Origin: Pontiellaceae bacterium
GTDB taxonomy: Bacteria; Verrucomicrobiota; Kiritimatiellia; Kiritimatiellales; Tichowtungiaceae
NCBI GenBank assembly: GCA_029934215.1
Contig: JAOZMR010000078.1
Coordinates: forward strand, 1 to 10,498
Direction: 5' to 3'
DNA: 10,498 bases
The translations under genes were made by a program, and so were the position numbers. Positions 1-7,157 of the stretch are shown one piece after another. Below the pieces are notes generated by a model that worked only from the letters and a program-made list of their open reading frames with translations, did not search any database and was not told the DNA's origin. Within the stretch, counting starts at the first letter, position 1. Each line of letters opens with the position of its first letter.

Positions 1-33
1 CGACCCAAAGGAAGCGGCAATGATGGGACGTAA
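1..33 (+). CDS. Possible 3' end of an upstream gene (unidentified)
   Basis: The first frame reads RPKGSGNDGT and then TAA at 31-33, just before the repeat-filled intergenic region begins. The second frame stays open a little longer, to a TGA at 98-100, but it runs into the 52-bp repeat at 71 and is less likely. Ten residues cannot identify a protein. Lysyl-tRNA synthetases often end in a short ...RPK-like tail and sometimes lie near lol genes, but this is only a guess. It could also be non-coding. Confidence 0.25.
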   Translation, partial: RPKGSGNDGT

Positions 34-70
34 ATCTCCATGTGTTTGCAGCTTTAAGGTCAAAGTGGCT

Positions 71-122
71 ACATTCATATTGCGAGGCGAAACCTGAAAA
101 CGGGCGTTTTGTATGGGGGCTG
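71..122 (-). repeat. 52-bp dispersed repeat, inverted copy
   Basis: The reverse complement of this stretch matches the two direct copies at 10175-10226 and 10447-10498. Shared blocks on this strand include TTGCGAGGC and GGGCGTTTTGTATG. This copy is clearly more diverged than the other two are from each other, with about 40 of 52 positions matching by eye. It sits directly upstream of the 87-bp composite repeat. It appears to interrupt sequence related to the flank of the other composite copy: a CAAAGTGGCTAC block at 61-72 resembles the reverse complement of 8796-8810. No reading frame across it looks like a real protein. Confidence 0.7.
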
Positions 123-125
123 GTC

Positions 126-212
126 CAGCCATCCAGGCCAGAGGCAGGATGCCTCTTCTACGTTTTTCCAATGTTTGGAATGTGCGAAATCTGTTCAGGT
201 ATCGAATGTAGA
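126..212 (+). repeat. 87-bp composite hairpin repeat, copy 1
   Basis: This stretch aligns without gaps to the reverse complement of 8706-8792, with about 75 of 87 positions identical by eye. It contains two hairpins: AGAGGCA-GGA-TGCCTCT (140-156) and TTCCAA-TGT-TTGGAA (166-180), joined by TCTACG and a T run. Differences between the copies cluster in the second hairpin's loop and its downstream side, while the stem bases are kept, which suggests the palindrome itself matters. It lies in the gene-poor stretch 34-413. Apparent short reading frames across it occur again over copy 2 and are repeat-derived. Confidence 0.85.
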
Positions 213-231
213 GCGAGCGAGATGCTCGCTC
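211..231 (+). repeat. Hairpin upstream of the terminator
   Basis: A perfect 8-bp stem, GAGCGAGC / GCTCGCTC, surrounds the 5-base loop GAGAT. It is followed eight bases later by a second hairpin with a T tract. The 3' flank AATCGTAGAAG resembles the CGTAGAAG flank of the AGAGGCA hairpin in the composite repeats, so this may be another module of the same repeat family rather than a dedicated regulatory element. Confidence 0.6.
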
Positions 232-239
232 AATCGTAG

Positions 240-267
240 AAGCGGCATCTTGCCGCTTGTTTTTTTT
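240..267 (+). terminator. Rho-independent terminator-like hairpin with T tract
   Basis: A perfect 8-bp stem, AAGCGGCA / TGCCGCTT, with a TCT loop is followed by G and then eight T residues (260-267). This is a textbook intrinsic terminator for transcripts arriving from the left, and it would insulate the helicase gene from upstream transcription. The hairpin is also a diverged relative of the AGAGGCA-TCC-TGCCTCT module in the composite repeats (both preceded by CGTAGAAG), so the repeat family may have been recruited as a terminator. Confidence 0.65.
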
Positions 268-289
268 GCGCAAATAAGATTTTCGCTTG

Positions 290-318
290 TTGACAAAATG
301 TTGTTCTGCGCTTAGTTT
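290..318 (+). promoter_or_regulatory. Possible promoter for the helicase gene
   Basis: A consensus -35 hexamer TTGACA lies at 290-295, just after the terminator-like hairpin. At 17 bases spacing the hexamer is TAGTTT (313-318), a poor -10 match. The position suits a promoter for the downstream operon, leaving a leader of roughly 90 bases before the chosen start. The poor -10 keeps this tentative. Confidence 0.3.
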
Positions 319-398
319 GTGGCGCGAAATAGGAGCATGGAGTTTTGACGGGATTACAGGTTTGTTAGGTTTTTTGTTTGTCTAATATGAAATCTGTT

Positions 399-402
399 GG
401 AG
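399..402 (+). promoter_or_regulatory. Ribosome-binding site deciding the helicase start
   Basis: GGAG lies 11 bases before the ATG at 414. The earlier in-frame candidates, TTG at 378 and ATG at 387, have only T-rich sequence in front and no Shine-Dalgarno-like motif. The lolD and ilvE genes downstream use GAGG-type sites 8-9 bases from their starts, so an SD-led start is expected here. Confidence 0.45.
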
Positions 403-413
403 ATGTGGTGTGT

Positions 414-3400
414 ATGACTGAGTTGAAAATGTACTGTGCTGATGACGTGAGCGAGACCGTGGAGGTGCCAAAATGCGATCCGGTTGAACGTGGTTTTGCT
501 GTAGATTCGCTGGAGTCAATGCGTAAGCGTTTGTTGGATTTGACGGGTCGGAATCGGTTGCTGAATTTTCACCACGGGCGCGGTGGGCATGTTCGTGTTG
601 TTGATGAGTTTCCAGATCAATTGCATCTGTTTTTGCTGAATGAAAAGCCAATGGTTTTTAAGCCGTTCCCGGAACTTTCTCTGAAGGAGTTGGTTGAGTT
701 TGGCTATGTTTCTGTTGATGCTGATGGTGAGGTGACGGAGCTGAAACCGCGTCCGTCTGATTCTGAATGGGCAAAACAGCTTGGGCTTAAAAATGGATAC
801 GATTTGCTCGCGTCTGGTTGTTCCAATGTTGGGAAAAATAAACCGAATCAGATTCAAACGTTACTTCCGGCGTCGATTTTGGAATCTCGTTTGCGTGGTA
901 TTCATAATAAGGCAAGAACTGCGATCGAGGAGTCTGGGACTAATATCCTTTTTTTGGCGTTTGGTTTTCTTGAGTGGTATGACGGTCCGATTTCGGAAAA
1001 GGAGCATATTGCTCCTCTTTATTTGGTGCCGGTTCAGCTCGAACGCGGTAGTTTGGATCGCAAGTCTGGTACGTATAATTATTCTTTGTCGTATACGGGT
1101 GAGGATCTTTTGCCAAATCTTTCGTTGCGGGAAAAGTTGAAGCAGGATTTTGGGTTGGCGCTCCCTGATCTGGATGATGCGGTTTCTCCTGAGGAGTATT
1201 TCGGCGAAGTGGAAAGAACGATTATTTCGAGTAATCCTCGGTGGAAAATCCGCCGGTATTGCACGCTTTCGTTGTTTCATTTTGGGAAGTTGTTGATGTA
1301 TCTTGATCTCGATCCAGAGCGTTGGCCGAATCAAAGTATTGTTTCGCATAAGCTTGTTAGAAAGTTTTTTGCAACATCTCGCGATGGTGATGATGTGGAT
1401 TCTGATTTTTCGGATTCTCCGTTTAGTGAGGAGCGCGATGTTGATTCCACGGAGAAGGTTCATGTGAAGTATCCTCTTATTGATGACGCAGATAGTTCTC
1501 AGCATTCTGCGTTGATGGATGCGCTGGATGGGAAGAATCTTGTGATTGAAGGACCGCCTGGGACTGGTAAGTCTCAAACGATTACGAATTTGATCGCGGC
1601 GGCAATGACGGAGGGTAAAAAGGTTCTTTTTGTCGCGGATAAGTTGGCGGCGCTTGAGGTGGTTAAGTCTCGGCTGGATCGAGCTGGGTTGGGTGAGTTT
1701 TGCCTGGAGCTGCACAGTCATAAAACACAAAAGCGGCAGGTTTTGGACGATCTCGCAGCGCGTTTGGCGAGTTCGTACCGAAATCCCGCTGGGCTTAATG
1801 CGGATATTGCGCGTTATGAGGAGCTCAAGGAAAAACTTTGCCGGTATGCCGAGTTGATTAATTCTCCGTGGAAAAATACGGAGAAAACCTGTCATGAGAT
1901 TTTAATGAAGGCGACGCGTTATCGCTCTCAGTTTGAGGTTCCGCCAGCTCAGCTTCATCCGGATGGGATTTCCGGAGAGTCGTTTACCCCTGAAAAGCAA
2001 CGAACCATTCAAGATGATTTCCGGAGCTACCGAGAGATGTGCGAAGTGGTTGGTGGGCAGGCGGGCGATGGCGAAAGCTTGCTTTCGCATCCTTGGTTTG
2101 GTGTTGGGAATCCGGAGCTGAATGCTGTTGAAACAGCGCAGATATGTGATCCTTTGCGATGTTGGCAAGAGAGTCTCGGGGAGATGCGGGGCGAGGTGGA
2201 GAAGCTCGCTGTGTTTCTGCGTATTCCGTCGGTGGGATTAACGCAAGCGGCTTATGATCTGTTGATTGCGGATGTTGATGGATTGCCAACATTACAAGGG
2301 AATGAAGATTTCGAGGCGCTCGTGTTGTTGGATGAAGAGTCGGTTGATGCGCTTGAGCTGACGTTTTTGTTGTTTAAAAAAATCCAAGAGAATTTTGCTG
2401 GGTTGACGGAGCATGTGGAAAAAAGCGTCTTGGAGAATCCTTTGCATTTGGGCTCTATTCGAGCGGCTTGTAAGCGGATTCAAGAAACTGGTATATCCAA
2501 GGAGTTGCCTCTTTCGACGTTTACGGATTCGGCAGGAGTTGCGAGTTTGTTGCAGAAGAAGTATATGCATTTCTCTGTTTTGGTTGATGATCTCGTCGGA
2601 GTTGTTGGTTCTTCGGTGGGGCTAAATTTGACGACAACCCAAAAGGATTTGGGGTCGTTGCGTCTCTTTTTGGAGACGATCTGTCGTCTGCCGGAGAGTC
2701 TCTGGGAGTGTCGTGATGATGTTTTTAAGGAAAAGGAAACCGAGACTCTGCTGGATGAGTTGCAGGGCGCGCTTGATGGGCTGCGTCCGCAGTATGCTGC
2801 GTTAGCGGAGATTTATAATTTGAATGCGCTTCCGTCGTTGGACTGTTTGCAGGATTTGGAACAGAATTTTAAGCTGTCGTTTTTTGGAAGGTTAAGCGTT
2901 GGGTGGTGGAAACGCCGGAAGGTGTTGCGGCGTTTTGCTAAACATAAAAAGGTGAAGGTTAAAACGTTGGGTTGTTCGGTTGAAAGTTTGATCGACTATC
3001 TCGCTGAAAAGAAATGTTTCGATCAAGATAAACGTTTTGCGAGAGCCTTTCCGAAGCTGTTCGATGGGCTGGATACTCGGATGGATGATCTGCGGGCTCT
3101 TCAGTCTTGGTATTGGTCTGTTTGGATGTCGTACGGACGAACACTGGGTGCGAGTGTTGCTCTTGGTGATGTTATTTTGTCGATGGAGTCTAGCGTTGCC
3201 TCTGATGTTCAGTCTCTGGCGAAAAGCGACCTGCTGCCGCTGATTGAAGCGTTTCAGACCGGGATTGAGGTTCTGTCCTGTCGTTTCCCTTGTCTTCCTT
3301 CGTTGAAGTCCGAATCTACAGCTCTGAAGGAAATGTTTTTAGACGTGGAGAAAATTTCGCAGTATTGTTTGGACCCATTTCGGACTGTGTTTAAAACGGG

Positions 3401-5552
3401 CGATATTTCTATAGAAAAAACACTGGAAGTTGTTTCTGATCTGGAGTGCCTTGAACGTGATGTCGGTGACTGGGATGATGGACGGGTTGTCCGCGAGATT
3501 TTTTCTGACAGGTTGCTTTTTACGATTGGCGCGAACTCTGATTCTCTGCTTTCTGTCGCTGACAATACGTTGCGTTTGGCAAAGCATTTAAACAATAGTT
3601 CTAACGTAAAGGTTTTTGGTTGTGCTGTTCGAGAAAATATATCCAGTAAGGAACGGTATGCGACGTTAGATGAGTTTTCTGTGGAGTTGAATAAAACCAG
3701 CGCGGCAATCGAGAAAAAATGTCTGGAATTCAAGAATGCAGTGGATTTAGATTTCAAGGCTTGGACTCTCGTGTGCGGTGGAGGTTTGGATGCGTTGATT
3801 GATCGTAATGAGCTTGCGCTTTCGAATCCGGGAGAGTTAGCCGGGTTGCTGGATTATCTTCGGCTAAAAGGGAGGTTTGTTCAGGCAGGGTTTGCTGCGT
3901 TGATTCACCATGTGGAAGGCGGGGGAATCCATCCAGAAAAAGTTGAAGATGCCCTTTCTTTAGGGATATACGATTGCCTTGCAAGTGAGATTCTCAAGGA
4001 AAACAAGGAATTAGAGATGTTTTCTGGGTACGATCAAAACGCCATACGCAAACGGTTTTGTGAGTATGATGAGAAGCTGAAAAAGCTACAGTGTAGAAAA
4101 ATTGCCTGGAAGATTTCACGCAAAAAACCGCCGCGCGGTATTTCTGTTGGACGCGTTTCTGAATATACCGATCTGGCGTTGATTCACCGAGAATGCGAAA
4201 AAAAGAGACGCCACATACCTTTGCGGCAACTTGTGCGGCGAGCTGGCGATGCGCTCGTTGCCCTAAAACCTTGTTTTATGATGGGGCCCATGTCTGTCGC
4301 CCAATATCTCAAACCAGGGGAACTGGAGTTTGATCTTGTTGTGATGGATGAGGCGTCTCAGGTGAAACCGCAAGATGCTTTGGGCATGATCGCGAGAGGC
4401 CGTCAACTTGTTGTGGTTGGAGACCCAAAACAGTTGCCGCCAACCAGTTTCTTTGATCGTGCGGTGAATGAGGACGAAGAACACGAAAATATGTCAATTG
4501 AAGAATCTGAAAGCATCCTTGATGCAGCGTTGCCTATGTTTGATGCGCGGAGGTTGCGTTGGCACTACAGATCTCGGCATGAGAGTCTTATTGCTTTTTC
4601 TAATCATAATTTTTATGACGGAAACCTGATTGTTTTTCCGTCGCCGCATAGTGAGTCCGCCGAGTTTGGGGTCAAGCTGACGCATGTTGAAGATGGCTGT
4701 TTTGTGAGTCGACGAAATGTTGTGGAGGCAGAAACAATCGCAAAAGCTGTGATCGATCATTTAATACAACGGCCCTACGAGTCAATCGGTGTGGTTGCGA
4801 TGAGCTCGGAACAACGCGATCAAATTGATCGATCCGTGGAAGAACTCTGCAAGCAAGATCCGTTGGCAAGGGTTTCGATTGATAAAAACAGTGTTGCTGA
4901 AGAACCCCTCTTTATCAAAAATCTGGAAAATGTTCAGGGAGATGAGCGCGACGTGATCTTCATTTCCTGCACCTACGGTCCACCCGAACCGGGTGCTCGT
5001 GTTTTTCAACGGTTCGGTCCGATCAACTCTGATGTCGGCTGGCGCCGTTTAAATGTGCTTTTTACACGATCTAAAAAACGCATGCATGTTTTCGCCTCCA
5101 TGGAGGCGGATGATATTGTCACGAGGGAGCGTTCTAGTCGTGGAGTTGTGGCGTTCAAAAACTTTTTATCGTATGTGAGGAGCGGATGTATTTATCAACC
5201 GGAACATACAGGAGCCGCTCCAGACAGTGATTTCGAGATCGATGTTATGGAGAGGTTGATGCGTGAGGGGTTTGAGTGTGAGCCGCAGGTCGGAGTAGCC
5301 GGATTCTTTATCGATCTCGCGGTAAAAGACCCCAATCGACCTGGGCGTTATTTGATGGGGATCGAGTGCGATGGTGCAAGTTACCACTCTGCGAAATCAG
5401 CTCGAGACCGAGATCGTCTTCGTCAAGAAATACTGGAACGACTTGGGTGGACAATTCGTCGTATATGGTCAACCGATTGGTTTAAAAATCCCGATGTCGT
5501 TTTAAAACCCATCGTGCGCGAGTTGCATAAACTCAAAACAACCGAGGAATAA
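414..5552 (+). CDS. DUF4011-type superfamily 1 helicase with C-terminal Vsr/DUF559-like nuclease
   Basis: A 1712-residue putative DNA helicase-nuclease, probably cytoplasmic. Seen, numbering from 414: a DUF4011-like N terminus with LLDLTGRNRLLNF (40-52); Walker A GPPGTGKS (from about 380); DEAS of motif II (1312-1315); GDPKQLPP (motif III, 1336-1343); HYRSRHESL; NVQGDERDVIF (from about 1505); and RRLNVLFTRSKKR (motif VI, about 1544). About 930 residues separate Walker A from motif II, far more than in UvrD or Rep, but large insertions are usual for DUF4011 helicases. The last ~100 residues resemble a Vsr/DUF559 nuclease: E1608, D1634, the IECDG block (E1651, D1653), ARDRDRLRQ and RIWSTDW. From memory, this architecture matches the single-gene anti-phage system called hhe (DUF4011-helicase-Vsr). 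All core motifs are intact and there is no frameshift. In-frame starts at 378 (TTG) and 387 (ATG) are possible. The coding strand is strikingly rich in G and T. It ends 5 bases before lolD. Confidence 0.92.
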   Translation: MTELKMYCADDVSETVEVPKCDPVERGFAVDSLESMRKRLLDLTGRNRLLNFHHGRGGHVRVVDEFPDQLHLFLLNEKPMVFKPFPELSLKELVEFGYVSVDADGEVTELKPRPSDSEWAKQLGLKNGYDLLASGCSNVGKNKPNQIQTLLPASILESRLRGIHNKARTAIEESGTNILFLAFGFLEWYDGPISEKEHIAPLYLVPVQLERGSLDRKSGTYNYSLSYTGEDLLPNLSLREKLKQDFGLALPDLDDAVSPEEYFGEVERTIISSNPRWKIRRYCTLSLFHFGKLLMYLDLDPERWPNQSIVSHKLVRKFFATSRDGDDVDSDFSDSPFSEERDVDSTEKVHVKYPLIDDADSSQHSALMDALDGKNLVIEGPPGTGKSQTITNLIAAAMTEGKKVLFVADKLAALEVVKSRLDRAGLGEFCLELHSHKTQKRQVLDDLAARLASSYRNPAGLNADIARYEELKEKLCRYAELINSPWKNTEKTCHEILMKATRYRSQFEVPPAQLHPDGISGESFTPEKQRTIQDDFRSYREMCEVVGGQAGDGESLLSHPWFGVGNPELNAVETAQICDPLRCWQESLGEMRGEVEKLAVFLRIPSVGLTQAAYDLLIADVDGLPTLQGNEDFEALVLLDEESVDALELTFLLFKKIQENFAGLTEHVEKSVLENPLHLGSIRAACKRIQETGISKELPLSTFTDSAGVASLLQKKYMHFSVLVDDLVGVVGSSVGLNLTTTQKDLGSLRLFLETICRLPESLWECRDDVFKEKETETLLDELQGALDGLRPQYAALAEIYNLNALPSLDCLQDLEQNFKLSFFGRLSVGWWKRRKVLRRFAKHKKVKVKTLGCSVESLIDYLAEKKCFDQDKRFARAFPKLFDGLDTRMDDLRALQSWYWSVWMSYGRTLGASVALGDVILSMESSVASDVQSLAKSDLLPLIEAFQTGIEVLSCRFPCLPSLKSESTALKEMFLDVEKISQYCLDPFRTVFKTGDISIEKTLEVVSDLECLERDVGDWDDGRVVREIFSDRLLFTIGANSDSLLSVADNTLRLAKHLNNSSNVKVFGCAVRENISSKERYATLDEFSVELNKTSAAIEKKCLEFKNAVDLDFKAWTLVCGGGLDALIDRNELALSNPGELAGLLDYLRLKGRFVQAGFAALIHHVEGGGIHPEKVEDALSLGIYDCLASEILKENKELEMFSGYDQNAIRKRFCEYDEKLKKLQCRKIAWKISRKKPPRGISVGRVSEYTDLALIHRECEKKRRHIPLRQLVRRAGDALVALKPCFMMGPMSVAQYLKPGELEFDLVVMDEASQVKPQDALGMIARGRQLVVVGDPKQLPPTSFFDRAVNEDEEHENMSIEESESILDAALPMFDARRLRWHYRSRHESLIAFSNHNFYDGNLIVFPSPHSESAEFGVKLTHVEDGCFVSRRNVVEAETIAKAVIDHLIQRPYESIGVVAMSSEQRDQIDRSVEELCKQDPLARVSIDKNSVAEEPLFIKNLENVQGDERDVIFISCTYGPPEPGARVFQRFGPINSDVGWRRLNVLFTRSKKRMHVFASMEADDIVTRERSSRGVVAFKNFLSYVRSGCIYQPEHTGAAPDSDFEIDVMERLMREGFECEPQVGVAGFFIDLAVKDPNRPGRYLMGIECDGASYHSAKSARDRDRLRQEILERLGWTIRRIWSTDWFKNPDVVLKPIVRELHKLKTTEE

Positions 5553-5557
5553 AAAAC

Positions 5558-6229
5558 ATGAATAACGGAATTCTTAGAGTAAAGGATGTGCATAAGTCAT
5601 ATCATATCGGACGGCGAGCGGTAAAAGTGCTTCACGGCGTATCGCTGAGCGTCCAGCACGGTGAAACCTTGTCGATTATGGGCGCGAGCGGATCAGGGAA
5701 GAGCACGCTGCTGCATATTCTCGGCGGGCTCGATAAACCAGATTCGGGCGATGTCTTTTTCGAGGAGAAGAGCCTGGTGAAGATGAAGCCCGCGAAACAA
5801 GCCGCGTTTCGTGCCCATCGGTGCGGTTTCATTTTCCAGAGCTATCATCTGCTTCCAGAGCTCGATGTTCTTCAAAATGTGATGCTTCCGTCGATGACCG
5901 TGCGTTGTAAAGATGTGAGGGCGCGTGCCGAGCATTTGCTGGAACAGGTGGGGCTGGCGGGTCGGATGGATCATCGTCCAATGGAGCTTTCTGGCGGCGA
6001 ACAGCAGCGTGTGGCGATGGCTCGGGCGTTGATGAATGATCCCGAACTCATTCTTGCGGACGAGCCGACGGGCAATCTTGACTCACACACTGGAAAAAAC
6101 GTGTTGCATAATCTTTTTGATTTAGCACAATCGGAAGAGCGTACATTAATTTTGGTAACGCATAACGAGGCAGTGGCGCAGAGTTGCAGTCGTGAGCTGG
6201 TTTTGAAGGATGGTAAGCTAGAGGAGTGA
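5558..6229 (+). CDS. lolD: LolD-like ABC transporter ATP-binding protein
   Basis: A 223-residue cytoplasmic ATPase of the LolD/MacB family. LolD powers the LolCDE complex, which extracts outer-membrane lipoproteins from the inner membrane. Seen: Walker A GASGSGKST (42-50), the Q-loop in FIFQSYHLLPEL, signature LSGGEQQR (144-151), Walker B LILADEPTGNLD (164-175) and H-loop histidine 202 in VTHNE. The length is normal for LolD. Translation likely starts at ATG 5558, with GAGGAA at 5544-5549 eight bases upstream, inside the last codons of the helicase gene. The gap to the helicase is 5 bases and to ilvE 6 bases, so the three genes look co-transcribed. No LolC/LolE permease gene is in the window. 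The family also includes MacB-type and FtsE-like ATPases, so the Lol role is likely but not proven without the permease. Confidence 0.9.
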   Translation: MNNGILRVKDVHKSYHIGRRAVKVLHGVSLSVQHGETLSIMGASGSGKSTLLHILGGLDKPDSGDVFFEEKSLVKMKPAKQAAFRAHRCGFIFQSYHLLPELDVLQNVMLPSMTVRCKDVRARAEHLLEQVGLAGRMDHRPMELSGGEQQRVAMARALMNDPELILADEPTGNLDSHTGKNVLHNLFDLAQSEERTLILVTHNEAVAQSCSRELVLKDGKLEE

Positions 6230-6235
6230 TATAAC

Positions 6236-7102
6236 ATGAAGATTTATTTAAATGGTGATTTGGTGGAAGAGCAGGATGCGAAGATTTCGGTCTTTGATCA
6301 CGGTTTGCTTTACGGGGACGGTGTTTTCGAGGGCACTCGTATTTATAATGGACGTGTCGCGTTTCTCGACGAACATGTGGATCGATTGTTTGAATCGGCG
6401 AAGGTGCTTGATCTAACGATTGGAATGACTAAAGAGGAAATTAAAGACGCGACGATTGAAACGTGTAAAGCGAATGGGCTGAAGGATGGATATATTCGTC
6501 ATTTAGTGACCCGCGGTATCGGCACATTGGGGCTCAATCCGTATCTTTGCAAACAAGCATCGGTCATCATTATTGCAGCAGACATTCAGCTCTATCCGGC
6601 AGAGCTCTACGAAAATGGGCTGAAAATCATTACAGCCGGCACCATTCGCAATCTGCCAGAGGCACTGAACCCGCGCGTGAAAAGCTTGAACTACCTCAAC
6701 AACGTCATGGCGAAGATCGAAGCGATCAATGCAGGCGTGATGGAGTGTCTGATGCTCAATTCGCAGGGCTATGTTGCAGAGGCCTCAGGCGATAACGTTT
6801 TTGTCGTCAAAGGAAACAAACTCATCACTCCGCCATCCTGGTGCGGCGGGTTGGAAGGAATCACCCGAAACAAGGTGATGGAACTCGCCGCTAATATCGG
6901 GCTAGAGGTTTCCGAAACCGTCATGACCCGCTACGAAATATGGACCGCCGACGAGGTTTTTCTAACAGGAACAGCCGCAGAAGTCATTTCAGTGATTGAA
7001 CTCGACAAACGTATTATCGGCGACGGTAAGCCGGGTGAAATCACGAAAAAATTGATCGAAGCCTACCGCCAATTTGTGAACAACAATGGTGTTGAGATTT
7101 AA
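6236..7102 (+). CDS. ilvE: Branched-chain amino acid aminotransferase (PLP fold type IV)
   Basis: A 288-residue pyridoxal-phosphate enzyme that transfers amino groups between glutamate and the 2-oxo acids of leucine, isoleucine and valine (last biosynthetic step, first degradation step). Seen: the N-terminal GDGVFEGTRIYNG block; the PLP-binding lysine K149 in VKSLNYLNN; E182 in AEASGDNVFVV, which pairs with the PLP ring nitrogen; GLEGITRNKVMELA; and the phosphate-binding TGTAAEV near the C terminus. Length and motifs fit the short bacterial/archaeal-type IlvE. The NYLNN motif favours this over D-alanine aminotransferase or aminodeoxychorismate lyase, though relatives are hard to separate by eye. 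ATG 6236 follows GAGGAG (6221-6226) by 9 bases. Base usage shifts from G/T-rich in the first third to A/C-rich in the rest. Confidence 0.9.
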   Translation: MKIYLNGDLVEEQDAKISVFDHGLLYGDGVFEGTRIYNGRVAFLDEHVDRLFESAKVLDLTIGMTKEEIKDATIETCKANGLKDGYIRHLVTRGIGTLGLNPYLCKQASVIIIAADIQLYPAELYENGLKIITAGTIRNLPEALNPRVKSLNYLNNVMAKIEAINAGVMECLMLNSQGYVAEASGDNVFVVKGNKLITPPSWCGGLEGITRNKVMELAANIGLEVSETVMTRYEIWTADEVFLTGTAAEVISVIELDKRIIGDGKPGEITKKLIEAYRQFVNNNGVEI

Positions 7103-7123
7103 GCGGATTCTTCATCAAACTCA

Positions 7124-7147
7124 CCCCGCACCCCAACCCCCATCCCC
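7124..7147 (-). other. Four-run G-quadruplex motif on the minus strand (C-rich mcsA leader)
   Basis: The + strand has four runs of four or five C (7124-7127, 7131-7134, 7137-7141, 7144-7147) separated by 3, 2 and 2 bases. The minus strand, the template for mcsA, therefore carries a canonical G-quadruplex pattern with very short loops. It ends 10 bases before the mcsA ATG, where a Shine-Dalgarno site would be expected, and none is present. Whether it folds in the cell is unknown. Confidence 0.55.
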
Positions 7148-7157
7148 AAAAAAAATC

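Noticed and set aside
118..130. GGCTGG-T-CCAGCC as an operator
   Set aside because: It lies exactly at the junction of two repeats and is probably a by-product of their adjacency.
817..838. TTCCAATGTTGGGAA in the helicase gene as another palindrome copy
   Set aside because: One base breaks the TTGGAA arm and it is isolated, so chance is a sufficient explanation.
861..1895. 344-residue minus-strand reading frame antisense to the helicase
   Set aside because: Its Arg/Ile-rich composition mirrors the helicase coding strand and shows no known motif.
7086..7157. Longer mcsA starting at ATG 7086
   Set aside because: The added residues are Pro-rich, overlap ilvE and are absent from the McsA family, which begins at the first CxxC.
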